Source: Aeromicrobium endophyticum (GTDB taxonomy: Bacteria; Actinomycetota; Actinomycetes; Propionibacteriales; Nocardioidaceae). Taken from it: DNA of 64,000 bases. Below are positions 1 through 11,285 of this stretch, one piece after another. The DNA lies in contig NZ_QUBR01000001.1 in assembly GCF_003586285.1 (NCBI RefSeq), positions 1,178,001-1,242,000 of the forward strand. Reading direction: 5' to 3'. Numbering within the stretch: position 1 is the first letter of the stretch; each line of letters opens with the position of its first letter. The position numbers were made by a program, and so were the translations under genes. The notes below the pieces were generated by a model. That model was not told the origin of the DNA and did not search any database. It saw only the letters and a list, made by a program, of their open reading frames with translations.

Positions 1-1052
1 GGCGACAGCAGCTGCGCGAGGACGGCCGGGTCGTGCCCGTCGCCGTAGTAGGCGTCCCGGTCGGCCATCGCGAGCTTGAGGGCCTCGATCACGCAGTGCG
101 CGCCCGTGGCGGTCGATGGATCGACCTGGTCGTCGTCGAGGTGGTCGAGGATCGCGAGCGTCTGGAGCAGCACCGGACCCTGGCCCCAGAACGAGCTCTT
201 GAGCACCGTCCGCCCGCGGAACGGCAGGGCCACAGGCTCCTCGGTCGTGATCGAGAAGCGGGCGAAGTCCTCGGCGCCGATCACTCCGGCGTGGTCGGTC
301 CCGCTGGAGTGGCGGTGGGGTGTTCGCACGAAGGACGACACCTCCTCGGCCACGAAGCCCGTCCGCCAGGCCTCGCCGACGGCGGCGACGCGATGCTCCC
401 GCGTCTGCCCGACCGCGTGCTCGAGCAGTCGCCGCAAGGTCCGCGCGTAGGCGTGGTTCGTCACGACCTGACCGGGTTCGGGTGCGGCGCCGTCCCGCAG
501 CCACAGGTCGGCCGAGGTGGGCCAGTGGTCGCGGAAGTGAGAGGCCATCGTCGAGATGACGCCACACAACTGCCGGCCGGCCTCGTGGCCGGTCTCGGCG
601 TAGTGCAGGGCGTACGCGAGCACGTCTGCGACCTCCCACGAGCCGTGCTCCTCCAGCATCCACAGCCAGGCCTCCACCGCCCCCGGGACGGCCGCGGCCA
701 GTGCCCCGGCACCCGGCACGTGGTCGAGTCCTTGGCCGGCGAAGTGGTCAGCGCTGGCGCCGGCCGGTGCCGGCCCCTGGCCCACCACGACCTCGGGCCG
801 ACGACTGGCGGGAGCGACGAGGGCCACCATGTCCCCGCCCGCACCGTTCAGGTGCGGCTCCACGATGTGCAGCACGAAGCCAGCCGCGACGGCCGCGTCG
901 AAGGCGTTTCCCCCGCGCTCCAGCACCGATTGGGCCGCGCCCGTGGCGAGCCAGTGCGTCGATGCCGTCATCCCGAACGAGCCCGTCAAGGTCGGACGGG
1001 TGACCGAGGCCGGCGGAGGGACGAAGCGCGTGGTTGGCGCGATGGGGGTCAT
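1..1052 (-). CDS. Gamma-glutamyltransferase family protein (partial, C-terminus beyond window)
   Basis: About 350 codons are visible on the minus strand and the frame is still open at base 1, so the 3' end is missing. Near residues 47-75 lies the family signature, a GGNAFDAAVA stretch followed by EPHLNGAGGDM. Close to the visible end are a QGPVLLQTLAIL block and an EALKLAMADRDAYYGD block, both typical of the large subunit. Known for the family: these are N-terminal nucleophile enzymes that self-cleave before a Thr and transfer or hydrolyse gamma-glutamyl groups; that Thr would lie beyond the window, so activity cannot be judged. No signal peptide is evident at this start. ATG 1052 sits only 8 bases after a good -10 hexamer. 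A GntR gene lies just upstream on the same strand and may control it. Substrate unknown. Confidence 0.85.
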   Translation of the reverse strand, partial: MTPIAPTTRFVPPPASVTRPTLTGSFGMTASTHWLATGAAQSVLERGGNAFDAAVAAGFVLHIVEPHLNGAGGDMVALVAPASRRPEVVVGQGPAPAGASADHFAGQGLDHVPGAGALAAAVPGAVEAWLWMLEEHGSWEVADVLAYALHYAETGHEAGRQLCGVISTMASHFRDHWPTSADLWLRDGAAPEPGQVVTNHAYARTLRRLLEHAVGQTREHRVAAVGEAWRTGFVAEEVSSFVRTPHRHSSGTDHAGVIGAEDFARFSITTEEPVALPFRGRTVLKSSFWGQGPVLLQTLAILDHLDDDQVDPSTATGAHCVIEALKLAMADRDAYYGDGHDPAVLAQLLS

Positions 1053-1060
1053 GACCCGTC

Positions 1061-1089
1061 AGTATGCAAAACATCTAAATTGGATGCAA
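1061..1089 (-). promoter_or_regulatory. Promoter of the gamma-glutamyltransferase gene with a palindromic candidate operator
   Basis: Read on the minus strand, TTGCAT (1089-1084), a 17-base spacer and CATACT (1066-1061) form a sigma-70-type promoter. The hexamer ends 8 bases before ATG 1052, so the mRNA would be leaderless or nearly so. In the spacer, CATC and GATG (1072-1075 and 1083-1086) form an inverted repeat across an AT-rich centre. The adjacent GntR/FCD regulator is the natural candidate ligand; this is inference. Confidence 0.55.
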
Positions 1090-1099
1090 CTCTGTCGCG

Positions 1100-1819
1100 T
1101 CAGTCCTCGCGCAGGCGCGCGTTGTCCTCGGCCCACCGGGCCATGGACTCCGACGACGACCGGATGTGCTGCGCCATGGCTGCGCGGGCGCCGGGCCCGT
1201 CGCGCGCGACGATCGCGTCGGCGACCGCCAGGTGCTCGTCGACGTTCTGCTGCAGGAGCCTCGAGCTCTTCGCGTATGCAGGGAACGACGAGTTGCGTGG
1301 CAGCCGGCGACTCACGTCGTTGATGCTCAGCAGCAGCTGACGGTTGCCGGAGGCCTCGAGGATCACGCCGTGGAACGCCTCGTTGGCCTCGGCCCAGACG
1401 CGGTTGGCCTCCTCCGACGGTTCGCGGCGCGACGTCGAGAGCTCCGCGATCGTCTCGGCGAAACCCTTCCAGGCGGTGTGCATGCGCTCGAGCTGCTCGT
1501 CGCTGATCCGCTCGGCTGCGAGCTCGGCCGCGAGCCCCTCGAGCTCGGCGCGTACCTCTCCCAGCTCGCGGATGTCGCGTCCCGAGTGGCCGTTGACCCG
1601 TGCTCCGCGATTCTGGACGATGGTCACGATCCCCTGTGCCTGAAGCACCCGGAGCGCCTCTCGCACGGGGGTGCGGCTGATCCCGAACTCCTCCGCGATC
1701 GCGCCGTGACGCAGCCACGACCCGACCGCCACCTCGCCGTTGAGGATCCGTCGCTGCAGCTCGTCCACCAGCCGGTCGCTCAGGGCGCCGCTCCCGGCAG
1801 CCAGGTCAGATGACGCCAT
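1100..1819 (-). CDS. GntR family transcriptional regulator, FCD (FadR-type) subgroup
   Basis: A 239-residue protein from ATG 1819, chosen because an AGGGGAG element lies about 8 bases upstream; a longer frame to 1855 has no such support. Residues about 12-75 form the winged helix-turn-helix, with the diagnostic ISRTPVREAL segment at about 48-56. Residues about 85-225 are helical and fit the FCD ligand-binding domain, usually metal-dependent and acid-binding. The gene ends 47 bases before the gamma-glutamyltransferase start, and a promoter with an inverted repeat lies in that gap, so a local repressor role is likely. Effector unknown. Confidence 0.88.
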   Translation of the reverse strand: MASSDLAAGSGALSDRLVDELQRRILNGEVAVGSWLRHGAIAEEFGISRTPVREALRVLQAQGIVTIVQNRGARVNGHSGRDIRELGEVRAELEGLAAELAAERISDEQLERMHTAWKGFAETIAELSTSRREPSEEANRVWAEANEAFHGVILEASGNRQLLLSINDVSRRLPRNSSFPAYAKSSRLLQQNVDEHLAVADAIVARDGPGARAAMAQHIRSSSESMARWAEDNARLRED

Positions 1820-2061
1820 CTCGCACGCTCCCCTGCGCACCGCGACTCGACCCACGGTCGACCGGATCGAGTGTCATGCGGCGAACCTAGCATCGCAAAG
1901 ACCCTCCCGAGAGCCACGCCCCGAGTGACCCCCCGTGGGCGGCGGCTCAACGCTGCGCGTCCTCGCGGGGATCGGAGGTTGCCGGCTCACTGTCGAGGTC
2001 ACCGGCAGAGCACGACAGGACGTGCTCCAGAGCCGGGCGCCGCGAGACCGCCGGCCCGACG

Positions 2062-3009
2062 TCAGCGCGCGAACCGGTCGGTCGCCACGACGATCGCGTC
2101 CAGGATGCCCGGCTCGGTGAACGCGTGGCCGGCGGTGGGGATGATCTGCAGGTCGGCCTCCGGCCAGGCGCGGTGCAGGTCCCAGGCCGTCCGCGCCGGG
2201 GTGCACATGTCGTAGCGGCCCTGGATGATGACGCCCGGGATGTCCTTGAGCCTCGCCGCGTCGGCGATCAGCTGGCCGTCGGTGAACCAGCCGTCGTTCA
2301 TGAAGTAGTGGTTCTCGATGCGGGCGAAGGCCACCGCGAACGCATCCTCGGTGAAGTGTCCGATCAGGTCCTCGTCCGGCAGCAGGGTGATCGTGGACGA
2401 CTCCCAGCGTGCCCACGCCGTGGCGGCCGGGACGTGCACCGCGGGGTCGGGGTCGTTCAGCAGCCGGCTGTAGGCCTCGACGAGACGCCCACGCTGGTCC
2501 TCGGGCACGGGCGCGACGTACCCCTCCCACAGGTCGGGGTAGACGTTCGCCGCACCGCCCTCGTAGAACCAGTCGAGCTCGCTGCGCCGCAAGGTGAAGA
2601 TGCCGCGCAGGACCAGCTCGGTCACGCGGTCCGGGTGCTTCTGCGCGTACGCCAGACCCAGGGCGGACCCCCACGAGCCGCCGCACACGAGCCACGCGTC
2701 GACACCCAGGTGCGAGCGCAGCGCCTCGATGTCGGCGACGAGGTGCCACGTCGTGTTCGTGCTCAGGTCGGCCTCGGGCGCGCTGGCGTGCGGCAGGCTC
2801 CGCCCGCAGCCGCGCTGGTCGAACAGCACGATGCGGTACCTCGCCGGGTCGAACACCCGACGCTGGCCGGCGCTCGACGCTCCGCCGGGCCCGCCGTGCA
2901 GGTAGACGGCGGGCTTCCCGTCGGGGTTGCCGGAGACCTCGTAGTAGATCTGCTGGCCGTCGCCGACGTCGAGCAGGCCGGTCTCGTGGGGCTCGATCTC
3001 CGGATACAT
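2062..3009 (-). CDS. pip: Proline iminopeptidase (alpha/beta hydrolase, peptidase S33)
   Basis: A 315-residue cytosolic aminopeptidase that removes N-terminal proline. The sequence shows HGGPGG at 38-43 (oxyanion region), DQRGCGRS at 64-71, the nucleophile elbow GGSWGS at 110-115 with Ser112, and the likely acid and base in GRYDMCTP (Asp267) and TAGHAF (His295). An EGGAANVYPDLWE block fits the cap domain. Length and motif order match the Xanthomonas/Serratia-type family. ATG 3009 starts the conserved N-terminal block; the longer frame to 3108 would run into the upstream gene. A TAGTGT hexamer (3031-3026) may be its -10. It follows an SDR-like gene on the same strand after 44 bases. Confidence 0.9.
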   Translation of the reverse strand: MYPEIEPHETGLLDVGDGQQIYYEVSGNPDGKPAVYLHGGPGGASSAGQRRVFDPARYRIVLFDQRGCGRSLPHASAPEADLSTNTTWHLVADIEALRSHLGVDAWLVCGGSWGSALGLAYAQKHPDRVTELVLRGIFTLRRSELDWFYEGGAANVYPDLWEGYVAPVPEDQRGRLVEAYSRLLNDPDPAVHVPAATAWARWESSTITLLPDEDLIGHFTEDAFAVAFARIENHYFMNDGWFTDGQLIADAARLKDIPGVIIQGRYDMCTPARTAWDLHRAWPEADLQIIPTAGHAFTEPGILDAIVVATDRFAR

Positions 3010-3053
3010 CTCGCGCACCCGCCGGACACTAGCAGCGGCCAGCGCCGGCAGGA

Positions 3054-3935
3054 TCAGGGCTGAAGCCGCTCGAGATCCTCGAGCTGGCCCGGGTGCCGCG
3101 GCGTCCACCCCAACGTGGCCTGCGTGACGGCGCTCGAGGCGGGCTGGTCCATCGCGAAGATGGAGCCGAACGGCCCGAACGAGTCCTCCGGCACGGACTG
3201 GACCGGAAGGCCCAGCCGGCGCCCCACCACGGCGGCGATCTCGCGGACCTCGTCACCCTCGTCGGCGACGGCGTGCCAGGCGGTGCCGGCCGGCGCCGAC
3301 TCCAGGGCCAGGCGGAACAGCACGGCCGCGTCGAGCGCGTGGACGGCCGGCCACCGCTGGGTCCCGTCACCGGGGTAGCCGGCGATCCCGCTGCGCCGCG
3401 CCTGGTCGGTCAGCAGACCGGCGAATCCTCCGAGGCCGTCTTGGTGAACGGTGCGAGGCATGCGCACGGACGTCGCGCGGACTCCGCGTTCCGCCAGTGC
3501 CAGCAGCGCGTTGACCGCCTGCCCCCGTGCGCCCACAGGACCGTCGGTCGGGACCGGGTCGGCCTCCGTGGACGCCCTGCCGGGCACCCACGGCGTCCCG
3601 GACACCGTCACCAGAGGACGGTCGCTGCCCAGCAGCTCCTGGCCCAGTGCGGCCATCGCCGCCCCTTCCTCGGCGATCGAGCGCGCCAGCGCCTCGGCGG
3701 TGCCGTAGTCGCGACCGAACGCAAGGCTGATGACGCCGTCGGCCGACGCTGCCCCCGACCGCACCGCGGTCAGGTCGGACAGGTCGCCGCGCAGCACGGA
3801 CGCTCCCTGCTTCTCCAGCTGGTGCGCGGACGCGTCGGAGCGTGCCAGGGCGAGGACGGTGTGGCCGGCCGAGATCAGCTCGGGGACGACCGCCGAACCG
3901 ATGGTGCCGGTTCCGCCCGTGACGAAGACGTGCAT
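3054..3935 (-). CDS. NAD(P)-binding atypical SDR / NAD-dependent epimerase-like protein
   Basis: A 293-residue protein with a Rossmann nucleotide-binding motif GGTGTIG at residues 7-13, followed by an arrangement typical of extended or atypical short-chain dehydrogenases. A clear YxxxK catalytic pair is not obvious, so it may be a NAD(P)H-binding sensor or reductase rather than a classic epimerase. It diverges from a TetR gene across an 85-base spacer that carries two perfect palindromes, so it is almost certainly the target of that regulator. This layout (TetR plus small oxidoreductase) is common for electrophile-responsive modules. Substrate not assignable. Confidence 0.8.
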   Translation of the reverse strand: MHVFVTGGTGTIGSAVVPELISAGHTVLALARSDASAHQLEKQGASVLRGDLSDLTAVRSGAASADGVISLAFGRDYGTAEALARSIAEEGAAMAALGQELLGSDRPLVTVSGTPWVPGRASTEADPVPTDGPVGARGQAVNALLALAERGVRATSVRMPRTVHQDGLGGFAGLLTDQARRSGIAGYPGDGTQRWPAVHALDAAVLFRLALESAPAGTAWHAVADEGDEVREIAAVVGRRLGLPVQSVPEDSFGPFGSIFAMDQPASSAVTQATLGWTPRHPGQLEDLERLQP

Positions 3936-3953
3936 GAGAGGCTCCAGACAAGT

Positions 3954-3973
3954 GATGGGACAGGTGTCCCATC
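3954..3973. promoter_or_regulatory. Palindromic operator 1 between the SDR gene and tetR
   Basis: GATGGGACAGGTGTCCCATC has perfectly complementary 9-base arms around a GG centre. It lies 18 bases upstream of the SDR start. Together with the second copy at 3986-4005 it fits the consensus GATGSGACA-N2-TGTCSCATC. Binding by the adjacent TetR protein is inferred. Confidence 0.75.
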
Positions 3974-3985
3974 ACGATACATTGT

Positions 3986-4005
3986 GATGCGACACCTGTC
4001 GCATC
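3986..4005. promoter_or_regulatory. Palindromic operator 2 between the SDR gene and tetR
   Basis: GATGCGACACCTGTCGCATC has perfect 9-base arms around a CC centre. It is centred 32 bases (about three helical turns) from operator 1, so both dimers would sit on the same face of the DNA. It ends 15 bases before the tetR ATG, so it would also allow autoregulation. Confidence 0.75.
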
Positions 4006-4020
4006 AGTAGGGTGGACCGC

Positions 4021-4599
4021 ATGGCTCGATGGGAACCCGGCGCGACGCAGCGCCTCGTCGTCGCAGCGTGCGACCTGTTCACGGAGCAGGGCTACGACGC
4101 CACCACCGTGGCCCAGATCGCCGACCGGGCCGGCGTCACCCGCAGCACGTTCTTCCGGCACTTCGCCGACAAGCGGGAGGTGCTCGTCGCCGGCCAGGAG
4201 ACCCTGAGCGCGCTGCTGGCCGAGGGCGTCACCGAGGCGCCCGACGACTGCACTCCCCTCGAGGCCGTCGCGGCGGGCCTCCAGCGAGCGTCCGACGCGA
4301 TGGGTCCGGCCAACCGCGAGCTCGGTCCACGTCTCAAGGCAGCCGTCGCCGCCAGCACCGAGCTGCAGGAGCGCGACGCCCTCAAGAGCGTCGGCATGGC
4401 ACGCGCCATGACCACCGCCCTCGTCGCGCGCGGAATCGCCGCCCCGACCGCGCACCTCGCTGGCGAGCTGGGGGTCCTGGCCTTCAAGCTGGGCTACACC
4501 TCGTGGTCCGAGAGCGACCGCAGCGACGAGACAGGTCTCGCCGAGCACGCTCTCGCGGCGCTGGACGACCTGCGCGCCGCCTCCGCGACCCTCGAATGA
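4021..4599 (+). CDS. TetR/AcrR family transcriptional regulator
   Basis: A 192-residue protein. The N-terminal helix-turn-helix covers about residues 29-48 (TVAQIADRAGVTRSTFFRHF). The rest is a helical ligand-binding domain with little family-specific signal. ATG 4021 is chosen because an AGTAGGG element sits about 8 bases upstream; an in-frame GTG at 4012 is the alternative. It diverges from the SDR-like gene and is followed 40 bases later by a quinone-type oxidoreductase, so it may repress both. Two perfect palindromes lie immediately upstream. Confidence 0.88.
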   Translation: MARWEPGATQRLVVAACDLFTEQGYDATTVAQIADRAGVTRSTFFRHFADKREVLVAGQETLSALLAEGVTEAPDDCTPLEAVAAGLQRASDAMGPANRELGPRLKAAVAASTELQERDALKSVGMARAMTTALVARGIAAPTAHLAGELGVLAFKLGYTSWSESDRSDETGLAEHALAALDDLRAASATLE

Positions 4600-4639
4600 C
4601 GCCCGCGGCCACCGCATTCGGAATAGGCCTCCTCCAGGC

Positions 4640-6698
<2,059 letters not shown>

Positions 6699-6807
6699 GG
6701 TCCCTGGGACGCGTTCCGGACCGCCGTCCCGACGCACGAAGGGCCGGTACCCGCATTCCGGCTCACGGGCCACGGCGCGTCGCCAAGACGCAAGAGAAGC
6801 ACGTGCC

Positions 6808-8430
6808 TCATGTGAAGTGCATCGTCGATCGGAGAGTGACCTTCGAGAGCTTGCCGGTGCCGGTCTTCGGGAGGTCGTCCATGAAGACGACCTCGTCAGG
6901 CAGCCACCACGTGGCGACGAGCGGTCGCAGGTGGGCAATGACGTCCTCGGCGGTCATCGAGCTGTCGGGTCGCCGCACGATGCACGCGACGGGCCGCTCG
7001 ACCCACTTCACGTCCGGTCGGGCGATGACGGCGGCCTCGACGATGTCGGGGTGTGACACCAGGGCGCTCTCGAGATCGACCGATGAGATCCACTCCCCTC
7101 CAGACTTGATGAGGTCCTTGAGCCGGTCGACGAGGCGCAGGTAGCCGTCCTCGTCGATCGTGGCCATGTCACCCGTGCGGAGCCAGCCGTCGGCTGTGAA
7201 GGCGTCGGGTGCCGGGTGGTTGAGGTAGCCCGAGGCGATCCACGGCCCCGCGACCTGCAGCTCCCCGATCGCCGCCCCATCCCATGGCTGGTGCCGACCG
7301 GTCTCGACGTCGACGATGCGCAGGTCGACGAGCGGGACGGACTGTCCCTGCGCCGACCGGACGGCCAACCGCGACTGTTCGTCGAGGTCGTCGTGCCAGC
7401 TGCGCGTCCCCCCGACGACCGCGACCGGGCTGGCTTCCGTCATGCCCCACGAGTGGGTGATGGGAACACCCGCCCCCTCTTGCCAAGCCTGTGAGAGGGC
7501 TGGCGCGATGGCGGAGCCTCCGCCTAGAACCATGCGCAGCGTCGACAGGTCGTAATCCGTCAGCAGCGGAGCCATGCTGTTCCACACCGTCGGCACGCCC
7601 GCCGTCACGGTCACGCCGTGGTCCGCGATGAGCGAGAGAAGGTCGTGCGGCGCCATCGACGCACCCGGCATGACGAGATCAGCCCCGGCCATAATGGCGC
7701 CGTGCGGCAGCCCCCAGGCATTGGCGTGGAACATCGGCACGACCGGCATGACGGTGTCGCGCTCCTCGAGACCGAGCAGGCCCGCGGACAAGGTCATCAT
7801 GCAGTGCAGCACCGTCGAGCGGTGCGAGTAGACCACGCCCTTCGGCAGGCCGGTCGTCCCCGAGCTGAAGCACAGCCCGGCGGCAGATCCCTCGTCCGCG
7901 AGGACGAAGGCGTCCGCGAACGAGCCCTCCGTGGGCGCGGCGGAGGCGATGAGGTCCTCGTAGTCGTGCACACGTGGGTCGGCCGGCAGGGCCGCGTCCG
8001 TGCCGTCGGGCAGGACGATCCAGTGCCGCACGGACGCGACCGAGTCGGCCAGCGGCCACAGCCGCGCCAGCAGGCCACGATCGACGAACACGACGTCGTC
8101 GGCCGCGTGGTCGATGATGTAGCGCAGGTGCTCGTCGGCCAGCCGGATGTTGATCGTGTGCACGACCCGCTTGGTGATCGGCACCGCGAAGTACAGCTCG
8201 AGGTGCTGCTGGCTGTTGTTCGCGAACGTGGCGACGCGAGCCCCTTCCGGCACCCCCAGCAGGTCCAGCGCCGTGGCGAGCCGGCGGACGCGCCCGGCCC
8301 ACTGCGCGTAGGTGATCGACGTGGTGCCGGCGGGCGACGACCCCACGATCGTCTTGCGGGCGAAGAGTCGCTCGGCGCGCTCGAAGATGTGTGCGATCGT
8401 CAGCGGGCGGTCCTGCATCGACGCGTCCAT
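6808..8430 (-). CDS. Acyl-CoA ligase (AMP-forming), last gene of the importer operon
   Basis: A 540-residue adenylate-forming enzyme that would join a carboxylic acid to CoA through an acyl-AMP. Visible motifs are [10 protein letters not shown] at 189-198 (P-loop), a GMTEASP segment, [13 protein letters not shown], and the C-terminal catalytic Lys527 in KTGTGKLSK. It resembles medium/long-chain and DMSP/cinnamate-type ligases ([10 protein letters not shown]). Its ATG overlaps the stop codon of the SMP-30 gene (TGATG), so translation is probably coupled. It closes an operon with a ribose-type ABC importer, which suggests that the imported compound becomes an acid that must be CoA-activated. 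Substrate not determined. Confidence 0.88.
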   Translation of the reverse strand: MDASMQDRPLTIAHIFERAERLFARKTIVGSSPAGTTSITYAQWAGRVRRLATALDLLGVPEGARVATFANNSQQHLELYFAVPITKRVVHTINIRLADEHLRYIIDHAADDVVFVDRGLLARLWPLADSVASVRHWIVLPDGTDAALPADPRVHDYEDLIASAAPTEGSFADAFVLADEGSAAGLCFSSGTTGLPKGVVYSHRSTVLHCMMTLSAGLLGLEERDTVMPVVPMFHANAWGLPHGAIMAGADLVMPGASMAPHDLLSLIADHGVTVTAGVPTVWNSMAPLLTDYDLSTLRMVLGGGSAIAPALSQAWQEGAGVPITHSWGMTEASPVAVVGGTRSWHDDLDEQSRLAVRSAQGQSVPLVDLRIVDVETGRHQPWDGAAIGELQVAGPWIASGYLNHPAPDAFTADGWLRTGDMATIDEDGYLRLVDRLKDLIKSGGEWISSVDLESALVSHPDIVEAAVIARPDVKWVERPVACIVRRPDSSMTAEDVIAHLRPLVATWWLPDEVVFMDDLPKTGTGKLSKVTLRSTMHFT

Positions 8431-9278
8431 CAGGTCGTCGGTCCCGCGACGTCGACCTCGACGGCCTCGACGCGGCCCGACCGCACCGAGGTCTCGGACG
8501 GCTGCCAGCTGTTCGAGGTCAGCAGGAACAACGTCGTGCCGTCGGGGCCGCCCAGCACGCAGTCCGTGGCGCAGCGTCCGTCGACCCCGATGGTCCGGGT
8601 GACCCGCCCACCCTCCTCGACGCGGATGAACTCGGACGTGCCGATCGACGACACCCACACCGCTCCGAGGGCATCGACGCAGATGCCGTCGGGCGTCGAG
8701 CCCGGTGGCAGCTCGGCCCACACCCGCTTGTCCACGAGATCGCCCCGGTCGTCGATGTCGAAGGCGGTCAACCGTGCCGCCCAGGTCTCCGCCACCACCA
8801 AGGTCGACGTGCCCGGCAGGACGACCGATCCGTTCGGGAAGACCATGTCCTCGTCGACCACGACCGGCCTGCCGTCCGCGTCGATGCGAAAGATCGGCCC
8901 CGGGCGCTGAGGAGCGTCGGCGTACAGGTCGTAGCCGAACCCGCCGAGGAACGTACGCCCGTCCGGCATCGTCACCAGGTCGTTGATGGGAGACCTGGTC
9001 AGGTGTGACACGTCGGCGAAGTCCTCCAGGGCTCCGTCAGGACCCAGCCGGCGGACGACACGATCGGTCATGCAGCTGATGAGCAGCGACCCGTCCGGCA
9101 GCCAGCCCAGCCCGGACGGCTGGTCGTCGACGACCGTCACCTCCTCGAGCGTCCGAGCCCCGGGGTCGGAGGAGAACACCTGGCCGGTGTGCATGTCGGA
9201 GAACCACAGGCGTCCGTCGCGCCACCGCGCCCCCTCGGGGAAGCGGAGGTCGGAGAAGATCAGGGTCGGCTCAGGCAT
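8430..9278 (-). CDS. SMP-30/gluconolactonase/LRE family hydrolase
   Basis: A 282-residue six-bladed beta-propeller of the SMP-30 family. Family metal-ligand positions appear filled: Glu15 in RFPEGARW, Asn99 in SPINDLV, Asn149 in VFPNGS and the catalytic Asp197 in TPDGICVD. Known members are metal-dependent lactonases or esterases. It overlaps the permease stop by 8 bases and the following ligase start by one base, so it is embedded in the operon. Inferred role: opening a lactone or ester brought in by the importer, giving the acid used by the ligase. Confidence 0.87.
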   Translation of the reverse strand: MPEPTLIFSDLRFPEGARWRDGRLWFSDMHTGQVFSSDPGARTLEEVTVVDDQPSGLGWLPDGSLLISCMTDRVVRRLGPDGALEDFADVSHLTRSPINDLVTMPDGRTFLGGFGYDLYADAPQRPGPIFRIDADGRPVVVDEDMVFPNGSVVLPGTSTLVVAETWAARLTAFDIDDRGDLVDKRVWAELPPGSTPDGICVDALGAVWVSSIGTSEFIRVEEGGRVTRTIGVDGRCATDCVLGGPDGTTLFLLTSNSWQPSETSVRSGRVEAVEVDVAGPTT

Positions 9279-10296
9279 GGAGGGCTCCGGTGTCGTTGCG
9301 GGTAGACGGTGCGGTGGGCGCTGGAGGACGCAGACGGGTGCGGGCTCGCACCAGTCCGTTGCGCAGGTCCGGCGCGTCGATGACGACGATGACGACCAGC
9401 AGGGCGGCGTAGAACAGCTGCGTGACGTAGGCCGGCAGGGCGGCGACGGTGACGACCTCGGCCAGCAGGGCGACGGCCAGCATCCCGCCGAGCAGGCCGA
9501 TCGGGGTGCCGCGTCCTCCGGCGAGGGACACCCCGCCGAGGAGCGCCGCGGCGGCGGCCAGGATCAGCGGCTGGACGCCCGGGTCGGGATTGGCCGATCC
9601 GAGGCTGAAGCTCAGCAGTGCTCCGCCGAGCGCGGACAGCACGCCCGAGGCGACGAACGTGCCGACGACCAGTCGGTCGACCCTGACACCGGCGACCCGG
9701 CTCGCGCGCCGGTCGCCACCGATCGCCCGCAGCTCGCGCCCCCACCGCGACACGCCCAGCACGAGTGCGGCGACCCCGAACAGGCCGAGGGTGATGAGAC
9801 TCCGTGGCGAGAAGAAGGTCAGCACCGTCTGGTCGACCCACAACGTCACCGAGGCGTTCGAGTACGTCTTGCTGAGACCGTCCGACAGCGAGCTCGTCAG
9901 ACCCAGCAGGGCGATGTAGGTCGCGAGGGTGACCGGCATCGACGGGATCTTGAGCCCGGCGATCACCAGTCCCTGGACCAGGCCGATGGCAGCCCCCGCA
10001 CCGACGGCGACGAGCACGCCGGTAGCCCAGCTGTCCTGGCCTGCCTGCACGGCCAGCATCCCCCCGAGCGCGTAGGTGCCGACGACGGACAGGTCGAACT
10101 CGCCGGCGATCATCGTGAGTCCCAGCGCCAGGGCGACGAGCCCGAGCCGGGCGAAGATCTGGAACGTGTTGTAGACGTCGAAGGACGCGATGCCGGAGTC
10201 CGTGTAGGCCGGCAGCAGCGCGAAGGCGACGACCGTGGTGCCGAGGGCGACCAGGGGCACCAGCGACTCCGGACGGGTGAGCGACGAGAGCCTCAT
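9271..10296 (-). CDS. Ribose-type ABC transporter permease (second copy)
   Basis: A 341-residue hydrophobic protein of the RbsC/AraH branch with about eight to ten membrane segments. The GLTMIAGEFDLSVVG segment near the N-terminal third and the GGVSLAGGRGTPIG block near the C-terminus are diagnostic for this family. ATG 10296 overlaps the preceding permease stop (ATGA). Two different permeases in one operon imply a heterodimeric channel. An Arg/Pro-rich cytosolic tail ends the protein. Confidence 0.9.
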   Translation of the reverse strand: MRLSSLTRPESLVPLVALGTTVVAFALLPAYTDSGIASFDVYNTFQIFARLGLVALALGLTMIAGEFDLSVVGTYALGGMLAVQAGQDSWATGVLVAVGAGAAIGLVQGLVIAGLKIPSMPVTLATYIALLGLTSSLSDGLSKTYSNASVTLWVDQTVLTFFSPRSLITLGLFGVAALVLGVSRWGRELRAIGGDRRASRVAGVRVDRLVVGTFVASGVLSALGGALLSFSLGSANPDPGVQPLILAAAAALLGGVSLAGGRGTPIGLLGGMLAVALLAEVVTVAALPAYVTQLFYAALLVVIVVIDAPDLRNGLVRARTRLRPPAPTAPSTRNDTGALHA

Positions 10297-11285
10297 GCGT
10301 GCCTGCCTTTCGTGCGGACGTGGACGATGACGACGACGAACAGGACGATGAGTCCCTTGACCATGACCTGGACCCCCGTCGAGTAGCCGCGCAGCAGGAG
10401 GATGTCCGAGACCGCGGCGATCAGCACGGCGCCTGCGAGCGTCCGCACGGCGGAGCCGCGGCCGCCCGAGATGGGCGTTCCTCCCGCGAGGACGGCGGCG
10501 ATGGCGTCGAACGTCAGCGTGCCGCCGAGGTTGACGTTGGCCGACGTGTTGAACGCAGCGGTGAAGGCCGCCGTCACGGCGAACAGGGCCCCGGCGATCG
10601 CCCAGGCGACGGCCGTCGTGCGACCCACGGCCATCCCGGCCGCGCGGGCCGCGGGTCGGTTCTCGCCGACGAGGTACAGCGTCCGCCCGAACCTCGTGCG
10701 GCGCAGCACCCACTCCACGACCACGACGAGCGCGATCAGCACGTAAACGCTGAGCGCGAGCCCGCCTGGCGTCGCGTTCAGGTGGTCGTAGCCTCGCCCG
10801 GACGCCGACACGGATGAACCGCCGCTGACGCCGGTGGCGATGCCCGTGATCGCGAAGCTCGCCGCGATCGTCAGGACGACGGGGTTGGCCGCGGCGTAGC
10901 CGACGACGGCGCCCTGCAGGGCCGTGATGGCCGCTCCGCCCACGATCGCCAGCACCAGGGCCGGGACCAGTCCGAGGGACTGCGCCGACAGGAAGATCAT
11001 GCCGACGGCCGCGACGGTCTGCGAGATGGCCAGCGAGACCGCGGAGCCCCCGATCATCACGAGGGTCAGACCCAGGGCTGCGATCCCGACCAGGCTCGCG
11101 GACGTGACGATGGCCTTCGCGTTGGCGACCGTCACGAAGCGGTCGGTGGTCAGCCCGAGCGCGACGACGGCGAGCACCGCCAGCACCACGACGAGATCAC
11201 TCGCCGTGGGCTTGCGCCTCCCCGGTTCCCGGGAGCCGTGCTCCGCGGCAGCGGTCGCCACGGGGGGTTCTGTCAACGTGGTCAC
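10293..11285 (-). CDS. Ribose-type ABC transporter permease (first copy)
   Basis: A 330-residue RbsC-like membrane protein. GTG 11285 is the start because it overlaps the ATPase stop codon by four bases (GTGA); no ATG is available at the N-terminus. A cytosolic lead of about 28 residues is followed by regular hydrophobic segments, the GLTLVMIGGSAVSLAIS block and the C-terminal GGTPISGGRGSAVRT loop typical of the family. It pairs with the second permease and serves the double ATPase encoded upstream. Confidence 0.9.
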   Translation of the reverse strand: MTTLTEPPVATAAAEHGSREPGRRKPTASDLVVVLAVLAVVALGLTTDRFVTVANAKAIVTSASLVGIAALGLTLVMIGGSAVSLAISQTVAAVGMIFLSAQSLGLVPALVLAIVGGAAITALQGAVVGYAAANPVVLTIAASFAITGIATGVSGGSSVSASGRGYDHLNATPGGLALSVYVLIALVVVVEWVLRRTRFGRTLYLVGENRPAARAAGMAVGRTTAVAWAIAGALFAVTAAFTAAFNTSANVNLGGTLTFDAIAAVLAGGTPISGGRGSAVRTLAGAVLIAAVSDILLLRGYSTGVQVMVKGLIVLFVVVIVHVRTKGRHA

